This document shows, in pieces, positions 14,960-19,887 of a stretch of DNA of 19,887 nt. Under the pieces are notes generated by a model, which saw only the letters and a program-made list of their open reading frames with translations, searched no databases and was not told the DNA's origin. The first letter of the stretch is position 1; every line of letters begins with the position of its first letter. A program made the translations under genes and the position numbers. The stretch lies in the NCBI GenBank assembly GCA_024636135.1, contig JAGXHP010000113.1, positions 1 through 19,887 on the forward strand. Direction: 5' to 3'. Origin of the DNA: Chloroflexota bacterium. Lineage in GTDB: Bacteria; Chloroflexota; Limnocylindria; QHBO01.

Positions 14960-15883
14960 CAGCGGCACTCCCGAGTACCCAGGGGCGCGGGACATGCTCG
15001 CGGCGGGATCGCCGGCAAACGCGTACCAGTAGTCGGGCTCGTCGAAGTGGAAGCCCGGGATCGTCGTGCGTTGCACCCAGGTCTGGGCACCGGAGATGTC
15101 CGGGTGCGCGGCGACGGTCAGCGTGTCGGCGCTGTAGCCGACCCCGCTCGCGAAGAGCTCACCGAACGAACGAGGATCGGTGAGCAGCCGAGACACCACG
15201 GCGTCGGCGTCTCCGTACGCCGTCGCGAGATACCCGGCACCGCCGAGCTTGAGGATCGGATACGAGTAGTTCGCGACCCGAGTCTGCGCCTCGTCGAGCG
15301 TCGTGATCGGCGTGCTCGGCAGGTAGCGCTCGCCGAATCCGGACGTGTAGTGCGCCTGGCCGTAAACCATGACGAAGTTCGGGGCCGGTCGGATTGGACC
15401 ACCGGAGCAGTACTGTCGCTGGGCGGCGCCATCCGAGGCGGTGAGCGTGCCGAGAAGGGCCTTCTCGCCGCAGTACACCATCGTGGTCGCCCAGTCATCG
15501 GCGTCCCCACCCGACGATGTCCGATTCAGGCCCCAGCCGTTCACGCGGTCCGTCAATTCGGAACCGGAGGAATAGGGATTCGGAGAGCCGTTCCCATGTC
15601 CGAAGTAGACGATGACGTTCGCGCCCTCAACGGCCGCGCGAACGTTCTGCCACGTGGCGTTTGGCGAGTACACCTTGATGACGGTCGCCCCCGCCGCCTC
15701 GGCCGTCGATGCCAGGGCGTCGCCGCGGGCTCGGTAGTTGTCGGTGAGGCCCGCAACGGGGCCGACGATGACGACGACTTTCTCACCAGCCGCCGACAGC
15801 GCGGTGGGGTGCGAAGCGATCGAGGCCATGAGGGTGAGGACGAGGCTGACCGCGGCGGCGGCAGGACGGAGGGGGACGCGCAA
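14456..15883 (-). CDS. Secreted caspase/gingipain-fold-like protein with three SLH repeats
   Basis: A 475-residue exported protein; no exact family recognised. TTG 15883 is preferred because AAGGAG sits five bases before it; the in-frame ATG 15910 adds nine residues. The signal peptide is about 1-31. The N-terminal domain (35-260) alternates strands and helices: KVVVIVGPVAG (35-45), GATVIKVYSP, then NVIVYFGHGNGSPNPY (89-104) with a strand-GHG motif (H96) like the catalytic His of clan CD peptidases. Cysteines are C138 (MVYCGEKALLG) and C159. The segment APNFVMVYGQAHYTSGFGE (167-185) looks like the strand where such proteins usually place the catalytic Cys, but H178 stands there. It may therefore be a displaced-Cys or inactive member. 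Later, FHFDEPDYWYAFAGDP links to three SLH units (309-475). It lies between mreC and the GH18 gene, same direction. Confidence 0.75.
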   Translation of the reverse strand: MRVPLRPAAAAVSLVLTLMASIASHPTALSAAGEKVVVIVGPVAGLTDNYRARGDALASTAEAAGATVIKVYSPNATWQNVRAAVEGANVIVYFGHGNGSPNPYSSGSELTDRVNGWGLNRTSSGGDADDWATTMVYCGEKALLGTLTASDGAAQRQYCSGGPIRPAPNFVMVYGQAHYTSGFGERYLPSTPITTLDEAQTRVANYSYPILKLGGAGYLATAYGDADAVVSRLLTDPRSFGELFASGVGYSADTLTVAAHPDISGAQTWVQRTTIPGFHFDEPDYWYAFAGDPAASMSRAPGYSGVPLFSDIAGSSFKDSIMWLAQAGITGGCGGGRFCPNAPVTRQQMASFLARGLQLPAASTDYFSDDDASPHQADINRLAASGITGGCAAGRFCPTDTVTREQMASFLARGLTLPGSATDFFDDDAASRHQLDINRLAASGVTGGCGIRRFCPASTVTRGQMAAFLHRALGN

Positions 15884-15888
15884 TCGAG

Positions 15889-15894
15889 CTCCTT
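15889..15894 (-). promoter_or_regulatory. Shine-Dalgarno AAGGAG deciding a TTG start
   Basis: AAGGAG five bases before TTG 15883. The surrounding 13 bases (15888-15900) are identical to the ribosome-binding region of the acetyltransferase (5885-5897), where the same spacing leads to an ATG. Confidence 0.55.
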
Positions 15895-15912
15895 GGGATC
15901 GGATTCCCATCG

Positions 15913-15918
15913 AGACTA
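15913..15918 (-). promoter_or_regulatory. Candidate -10 box TAGTCT before the caspase-fold-like gene
   Basis: TAGTCT ends two bases before ATG 15910. If this is a -10, that ATG would not be within the transcript, which supports the TTG start at 15883. Confidence 0.25.
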
Positions 15919-15990
15919 TGTGCGTCTGGGCCGACCGCCTATGGTGCGATCGTCATTGCGGCATGAGCCGGTCGACCCATGCGACCGGGT

Positions 15991-16845
15991 TCAGCCCTGG
16001 CTGAAGTCGAGCACCACGAGCAGCCGTTCGATCGCGGTGAGGTCGAACGAGGGTCGCACGAACGCGGTCTGGGTCAGGGCGTTCGGGTCGGGTTCGACGG
16101 CCTGGATGCGGCCGATGAGGAGGCCGCCGGGATATCGGCTGGCATCGTCGCCGAAGGTCAGCCCGGCGCTCACGATCGTGCCGCCGACCTCGAGCGACTC
16201 GGTGATCGGCACATTGACCATCACGAGCTGTCCGCCCGGCTGGCCGCGGATCTCGCCAAGCGCTCGCGTCTCCTGCTCGAGCGCGATGACGACCGACCGG
16301 CTGTCCACGATGAGCCGCACCCGCGCGCTGTCCTCGCTCACCGCGACGACGGTTCCCGCAAGGGCGCCCGCGCCGTCGGCGTTGCCGATCACCGGCATGC
16401 CCTCCCGCAGCCCATCATCGGTCCCGGCGTCGATGCCGACCTCCCAGACCAGGTTCGAGGGATCGCGGCTGATCACGCGCACCGGGAGAAGCTCCATGTC
16501 GAGCGCCTCGGTGATGCCGAGCAGGTCCCGCAGCTCATCGTTCTCGCGTGCGGCCTCCGCCAGGCCGGCGATCCGTTGGTCCGCTCCGGCGAGCTCGCGT
16601 CGCAGCCGATCGTTCTCGCTCCGCAGCCGGTCGATCTCGCCCACAGCGCCCACCAGACCCGCCACGCCCTCGCCGATGCCGGTCAGCGTGCTGCGCACAG
16701 GGTCGAGGGCGCGGGTCGTGACGCGCTGGAGGGTCGTGGCGGCCTCGGTCGAGCTGGCCAGCAGCATCAGCAGGCTGGCGATGGTGAACGCGGCGAACAG
16801 CAGGCCACCGCGTCGGCGGCGATTCGGGCTGGGAGGCCCGTACAT
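15991..16845 (-). CDS. mreC: Rod shape-determining protein MreC
   Basis: A 284-residue bitopic membrane protein that links the MreB filament to the cell-wall synthesis machinery outside the membrane. A short basic N-terminus (PNRRRRGG) leads into one transmembrane helix at about 13-31. A coiled coil (about 68-105) is rich in the pattern EIDRLRSENDRLRREL. The two beta domains follow, with PVRVISRDPSNLVWEVGIDA, GLREGMPVIG, RVRLIVDSRS, the variable loop, and GLLIGRIQAVEPDPNALTQT, an MreC hallmark. Length and order are standard. ATG 16845 has GGAG almost touching it, so the exact ribosome site is unclear. It is 65 bases after mreB, with two hairpins in between. No mreD follows; the next gene is the SLH-tailed caspase-fold-like protein. 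Confidence 0.94.
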   Translation of the reverse strand: MYGPPSPNRRRRGGLLFAAFTIASLLMLLASSTEAATTLQRVTTRALDPVRSTLTGIGEGVAGLVGAVGEIDRLRSENDRLRRELAGADQRIAGLAEAARENDELRDLLGITEALDMELLPVRVISRDPSNLVWEVGIDAGTDDGLREGMPVIGNADGAGALAGTVVAVSEDSARVRLIVDSRSVVIALEQETRALGEIRGQPGGQLVMVNVPITESLEVGGTIVSAGLTFGDDASRYPGGLLIGRIQAVEPDPNALTQTAFVRPSFDLTAIERLLVVLDFSQG

Positions 16846-16863
16846 CTCCGGTCAGCCCCTGGC

Positions 16864-16892
16864 CCGATCGTATGTCCCGTAGATACGATCGG
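16864..16892. other. 10-bp inverted repeat between mreB and mreC
   Basis: CCGATCGTAT (16864-16873) and ATACGATCGG (16883-16892) are perfect reverse complements around a 9-base loop. In the mreB-mreC mRNA this makes a stable hairpin about 18 bases before the mreC start. There is no U tract. It may tune mreC translation or mRNA processing, or be a DNA operator. Confidence 0.6.
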
Positions 16893-16893
16893 A

Positions 16894-16908
16894 CCCGCCC
16901 GTGGCGGG
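16894..16908. other. GC hairpin just after the mreB stop
   Basis: CCCGCC and GGCGGG pair around a 3-base loop, two bases past the mreB TAG. It could stabilise the mreB mRNA end or attenuate transcription into mreC together with the neighbouring inverted repeat. Confidence 0.4.
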
Positions 16909-16910
16909 CA

Positions 16911-17969
16911 CTATCGGGGCGCTCGCGTGAACTGCTCGCTGACCAGCACCCGCTCGAGCGTGTCGAGGTCCTCGAGAACCCGACCTGTGCCGCGCACGAC
17001 GCAGGTCAGCGGGTCGTCGGCGATGTGCACCGGCATCTGCGTCGACTCCGCCACGCGCTTGTCGAGTCCCACGAGCAGCGCACCGCCGCCGGCCAGCACG
17101 ATTCCCTGGTCCATGATGTCCGCCACGAGCTCGGGCGGCGTCTCCTCGATCGTCTCCTTGATGGCCTCGATGATCTGGACGATCGATGGCTCGAGCGCCT
17201 CGCGGATCTGGTCGCCGCCCACCTCGACGCTGCGCGGCAGGCCGGTCAGCAGGTCGCGACCGCGGAACGTGACGGTGTGCTCCGAGTTCTCCTCGGGGTA
17301 TGCCGAGCCGACGGCGATCTTGATGTCCTCGGCGGTCCGCTCACCCATCAGCAGGTTGTACTCGCGCCGGGCGAAGCTGACGATGTCGGTGTCCATCTCG
17401 TCGCCGCCGATGCGAATGGATCGGCTTACCACGATCCCGCCCAGGCTGACCACCGCGACCTCGGTCGTTCCGCCGCCGATGTCGACGATGAGGCTGCCCG
17501 ATGGCTCGCTGACCGGCAGGCCGGCGCCGATGGCGGCAGCCATGGGTTCCTCGATGAGCCGTGCCCAGCGCGCGCCGGCGTTGATCGTCGCATCGCGGAC
17601 CGCACGCTTCTCGACCTCGGTGACCCCCGACGGGATCCCGACCAGCACGCGGGGTCGCGGGATGCGGGCGTAGCGATCGTGCACCTTGTTGATGAAGTAG
17701 CGAATCATCTGCTCGGTGACGTCGAAGTCGCTGATCACACCGTCACGCAACGGCCGGATGGCGACGATGTTGGCCGGTGTGCGACCGACCATGCGCTTCG
17801 CCTCGGCGCCGATGGCCAGGACGCGCTTCGAGCGCGTGTCCATCGCCACCACCGACGGCTCGCTGATGACGATCCCGCGGTTGCGGACGGTGACGAGGGT
17901 GTTCGCCGTGCCGAGGTCGATCCCGACGTCGTGGCTGAGGAGGCCGAGCAGGCCGTCGAAGAGTCCCAA
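16911..17969 (-). CDS. mreB: Rod shape-determining protein MreB
   Basis: A 352-residue bacterial actin that forms membrane-bound filaments guiding lateral wall synthesis. Actin-fold motifs in order are VGIDLGTANTLV (phosphate 1, about 15-26), VAIRPLRDGVISDF, GIPSGVTEVEKRAV, RLIEEPMAAAIGAGLP, VDIGGGTTEVAVVSLGGIV (phosphate 2), GGDEMDTDI, AEDIKIAVGSAYP and GIVLAGGGALLVGLD (adenosine motif). The amphipathic N-terminus (GLFDGLLGLL) is suited to membrane contact. The start is TTG 17969, with GAGAGG four bases upstream; the family N-terminus begins exactly there. The open frame is intact. It heads the minus-strand series and diverges from xylA, so its promoter must lie in 17970-18227 or within xylA. 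Confidence 0.97.
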   Translation of the reverse strand: MGLFDGLLGLLSHDVGIDLGTANTLVTVRNRGIVISEPSVVAMDTRSKRVLAIGAEAKRMVGRTPANIVAIRPLRDGVISDFDVTEQMIRYFINKVHDRYARIPRPRVLVGIPSGVTEVEKRAVRDATINAGARWARLIEEPMAAAIGAGLPVSEPSGSLIVDIGGGTTEVAVVSLGGIVVSRSIRIGGDEMDTDIVSFARREYNLLMGERTAEDIKIAVGSAYPEENSEHTVTFRGRDLLTGLPRSVEVGGDQIREALEPSIVQIIEAIKETIEETPPELVADIMDQGIVLAGGGALLVGLDKRVAESTQMPVHIADDPLTCVVRGTGRVLEDLDTLERVLVSEQFTRAPR

Positions 17970-18064
17970 GGTCCCTCTCGTGATCGTTCGTTGCGGGCCC
18001 GTGGCACTTCAGGGCGGCGCGGTGGAATCCGATGGTGCGTCCGGGCACCCAAGGGCGCGGCGAT

Positions 18065-18070
18065 ACCCTA
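18065..18070 (-). promoter_or_regulatory. Candidate -10 box TAGGGT for mreB
   Basis: TAGGGT on the minus strand, 95 bases before TTG 17969. It is one of the TAGNNT set. The -35 is not recognisable. Confidence 0.25.
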
Positions 18071-18143
18071 CCACGCAGTCGGCGGCGGGCCAGCAGGACC
18101 TTCGTCGTGCGCCGCGATTCAGCGCGCATCGATTTGTGCTTCT

Positions 18144-18168
18144 CTTGGACAAACAAGTCTGATACCTT
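18144..18168 (+). promoter_or_regulatory. xylA: Possible xylA promoter with overlapping operator-like repeat
   Basis: CTTG-GACAAA-CAAG (18144-18157) is a small inverted repeat in the only A/T-rich patch of the region. Directly after it TGATACCTT (18160-18168) resembles an extended -10 (TGn then TAnnnT). An operator between -35 and -10 would suit a xylose-responsive ROK-type repressor, and the TTTGTCC/ACAAAC flavour recalls some XylR sites. The arms are only 4 bp, so this is weak. Confidence 0.3.
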
Positions 18169-18215
18169 CGGTCCGGAGCATCGGCGGCGACGCCATCCGC
18201 TCGTGAAATTCAGGC

Positions 18216-18221
18216 AGGAGG
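18216..18221 (+). promoter_or_regulatory. xylA: Strong Shine-Dalgarno AGGAGG for xylA
   Basis: AGGAGG six bases before GTG 18228. It selects this GTG over the overlapping GTG at 18226, whose frame has no recognisable protein. Confidence 0.8.
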
Positions 18222-18227
18222 CTCGGT

Positions 18228-19568
18228 GTGGCTGGCTTTTTCCCGGACGTCCCGGCACGCATCCCGTTCGGCGGCCTCGACGCGAGCGAGCCGCTCGCCT
18301 ACCGCGTCTACGAACCGGATCGGCTCGTGCGCGGCGTGCGCATGGAGGATCACCTCCGTATCGCCGTGTGCCTGTGGCACTCGTTCAACTGGCCGGGCTC
18401 CGATGTCTTCGGCACGGGAACCTTCGATCGCCCGTGGTTGGCGGCCGATGCCGACCCGATGGCGGCCGCCCACGACAAGCTCGACGCCGCGTTCGAGTTC
18501 GTGTCGGCGCTCGGCGTGCCGTTCTTCACATTCCATGACCGCGACGTGGCACCCGAAGGCCGCAGCTTCGCCGAGACGCGGGCGAATCTCGACGCGGTGG
18601 CGGCGGCCATGGAAGGGCACATGGAGCGCACCGGGCTGCGCCTCCTGTGGGGCACGGCCAACCTCTTCAGCCACCCCCGCTACGCCGCCGGCGCGGCAAC
18701 GAACCCCGATCCAGAGGTCTTCGCCTACGCCGCGGCGCAGGTGAAGGTGATGCTGGAGACGACGCATCGTCTGGGAGGAGCGAACTACGTCCTGTGGGGC
18801 GGGCGCGAGGGCTACGAGACCCTGCTCAACACCGATCTCGGCCGCGAGGAGCAGCAGTTCGCGCGCTTCCTCAGCCTCGTGGCCGAGCACAAGCACCGCA
18901 TCGGCTTCGAAGGGAAGCTCCTCCTCGAGCCGAAGCCGCAGGAGCCGACGAAGCACCAGTACGACTACGACTCGGCGACCGTCGACGGGTTCCTCCTGCG
19001 CCACGACCTGGCCGGCGAGTACGGCGTGAACCTCGAGGCCAACCACGCCACCCTGGCCGGCCATTCGTTCCACCACGAGGTCGCGGTGGCGATCTCGCGC
19101 GGGATCTTCGGCAGCATCGACGCCAACCGGGGCGACTACCAGAACGGCTGGGACACCGACCAGTTCCCGAACTCGGTGGACGAGCTCAGCCTTGCCCTGT
19201 ACGAGATCGTGCGGGCCGGTGGCTTCACGACCGGCGGCTTCAACTTCGACGCCAAGCTGCGCCGCCAGAGCATGGACCGCAATGACCTGTTCCACGCCCA
19301 CATCGGCGGGATCGACACGCTGGCCCGCGCGCTGCTCGTCGCGGCGGACCTCGTCGAGGCGGGAGAACTGGAGCAGCATCGAGCCGAGCGCTACGCCGGC
19401 TGGGACGAAGGCCTCGGGGCCGATCTGCTGGGCGGCAGCCTGTCACTGCCCGAGATCGAGGCGCGGGTCGTCGACGGCGGGATCGAGCCGCGACCCGTAT
19501 CGGGAGCGCAGGAGCGACTCGAGAACGTGGTCAACCAGCGCATCTGGGCGGTCGACCGGAAGCGCTGA
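18228..19568 (+). CDS. xylA: Xylose isomerase, class II (long form)
   Basis: Converts D-xylose to D-xylulose (also glucose to fructose) in the cytoplasm using two divalent metals. It is 446 residues. The extended N-terminus and MEDHLRIAVCLWHSFNWPG (39-57) followed by DVFGTGTFDRPW are class II marks. The catalytic His is H103 (FFTFHDRDV). VLWGGREGYETL (188-199), LLLEPKPQEPTKHQYD (E234, K236), VNLEANHATLAGHSFHHE (E270, H273), SIDANRGD (D298), GWDTDQFP (D309, D311) and GFNFDAKLRR (D341) supply the metal and substrate ligands, all intact. GTG 18228 is fixed by AGGAGG six bases upstream. xylB follows after four bases. The class II form argues against a typical actinobacterial host, whose XylA is usually the shorter class I. 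Confidence 0.97.
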   Translation: MAGFFPDVPARIPFGGLDASEPLAYRVYEPDRLVRGVRMEDHLRIAVCLWHSFNWPGSDVFGTGTFDRPWLAADADPMAAAHDKLDAAFEFVSALGVPFFTFHDRDVAPEGRSFAETRANLDAVAAAMEGHMERTGLRLLWGTANLFSHPRYAAGAATNPDPEVFAYAAAQVKVMLETTHRLGGANYVLWGGREGYETLLNTDLGREEQQFARFLSLVAEHKHRIGFEGKLLLEPKPQEPTKHQYDYDSATVDGFLLRHDLAGEYGVNLEANHATLAGHSFHHEVAVAISRGIFGSIDANRGDYQNGWDTDQFPNSVDELSLALYEIVRAGGFTTGGFNFDAKLRRQSMDRNDLFHAHIGGIDTLARALLVAADLVEAGELEQHRAERYAGWDEGLGADLLGGSLSLPEIEARVVDGGIEPRPVSGAQERLENVVNQRIWAVDRKR

Positions 19569-19572
19569 GCCG

Positions 19573-19887
19573 ATGACCCTTCTGCTCGGCATCGACGTCT
19601 CGACCACGGCCACCAAGGCGATCCTCGTAGACCGCGACGGAGCAGTGCGCGGCAGCGGCAGCGTGGCGTATGGCTACGAGGTACCGCGACCGCAGTGGAG
19701 CGAGCAGGATCCGGCCCTGTGGTGGGACGGCGCCACCCGGGCCATCCGGGCGGCCCTGACGGAGGCGCAGGCCACCGGTCATGACGTCACCGCGGTCGGC
19801 CTCACCGGGCAGATGCACGGAGCCGTCCTTCTCGACGAAGCCGACCGGCCGGTTCGACCCGCCATCCTGTGGAACGACCAGCGCACG
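19573..19887 (+). CDS. xylB: Xylulokinase, N-terminal part (cut by right edge)
   Basis: FGGY-family kinase that phosphorylates D-xylulose to xylulose 5-phosphate, feeding the pentose phosphate pathway. 105 codons are present, open to the window end. The start MTLLLGIDVSTTATKAILVD carries the ATP phosphate-1 loop of the ASKHA fold. YGYEVPRPQWSEQDPALWW (residues 35-53) and VGLTGQMHGAVLLDE are the typical xylulokinase substrate-side motifs, and ILWNDQRT ends the visible part. ATG 19573 is four bases after the xylA stop, so the two genes form an operon. The rest of the protein, including the second phosphate and adenosine motifs, lies outside. Confidence 0.95.
   Translation, partial: MTLLLGIDVSTTATKAILVDRDGAVRGSGSVAYGYEVPRPQWSEQDPALWWDGATRAIRAALTEAQATGHDVTAVGLTGQMHGAVLLDEADRPVRPAILWNDQRT

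Larger units (their letters stand above)
17970..18227. promoter_or_regulatory. Divergent mreB/xylA intergenic region
   Basis: A 258-base spacer between two oppositely directed genes. Most is GC-rich, with an A/T-richer island at about 18130-18170. It holds the candidate mreB -10 (18065-18070), a small inverted repeat (18144-18157), a possible extended -10 for xylA (18160-18168) and the xylA Shine-Dalgarno (18216-18221). The open frames crossing it look like extensions of shadow frames. Confidence 0.6.

Noticed and set aside
11480..14960. Regularly spaced DNA repeats that might suggest a CRISPR or satellite array
   Set aside because: The spacing is 174 bases (58 codons) within a block and the repeats are in frame. 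They encode SLH units, with no short direct repeat-spacer pattern.
14585..16882. 765-codon plus-strand open frame
   Set aside because: It is antisense to the SLH block and mreC. Its repeated EEARHLL-type words are just the reverse reading of the SLH repeats.
15979..17673. 564-codon plus-strand open frame antisense to mreC and mreB
   Set aside because: MreB and MreC are intact on the minus strand. No domain is seen in this frame.
17743..18258. 171-codon minus-strand frame running from mreB into the xylA start
   Set aside because: It is out of frame with mreB, crosses the divergent promoter region and has no recognisable domain. Shadow extension.

Overview
This is a GC-rich bacterial chromosome segment. 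Fifteen genes run on the minus strand from about 17969 down past the left edge. Two sugar-catabolism genes on the plus strand leave over the right edge. No stretch above 300 bases lacks a gene; the longest gap is the 258-base divergent region 17970-18227. I see no tRNA, rRNA, CRISPR array, transposase or phage gene. A class II (long form) xylose isomerase, mreB/mreC, a parvulin foldase, a Wzx-type glycan cluster and secreted enzymes with S-layer-homology (SLH) tails together suggest a free-living, high-GC Chloroflexota-like organism. That placement is inference; an actinobacterium is less likely because its xylA would normally be the short class I form.

Layout, right to left in the direction of minus-strand transcription. 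(1) mreB and mreC, without mreD, PBP2 or rodA after them. (2) Three secreted proteins in a row, each ending in an almost identical 166-167 residue block of three SLH repeats: a caspase/gingipain-fold-like protein, a GH18 glycoside hydrolase and a CAP-domain protein. (3) A housekeeping pair, rph-rdgB. (4) A fourth SLH-tailed protein, a subtilisin-family protease with PPC-like and Big_5-like domains. (5) A tight glycan operon: flippase, hexapeptide N-acetyltransferase, UDP-GlcNAc-type 2-epimerase, Gfo/Idh/MocA 3-dehydrogenase, UDP-HexNAc 6-dehydrogenase and a polyprenyl-phosphate mannose synthase-like transferase. Most junctions are 4-base GTGA/ATGA overlaps. (6) A membrane-anchored SurA/PrsA-like parvulin, cut by the left edge. 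On the plus strand, xylA-xylB diverge from mreB.

The window reads as a cell-surface island. It holds the shape scaffold (MreBC), four enzymes apparently made to sit on the cell wall through SLH tails, a folding helper for exported proteins, and a pathway for an unusual acetamido-uronic acid together with a flippase. The sugar pathway matches Wbp/Wlb (UDP-diacetamido-mannuronate) chemistry, but the aminotransferase (WbpE/WlbC) is absent. All twelve SLH repeats carry an invariant G-C-x5-C pair and a fixed 58-residue period. The least described item is the caspase-fold-like surface protein at 14456-15883.
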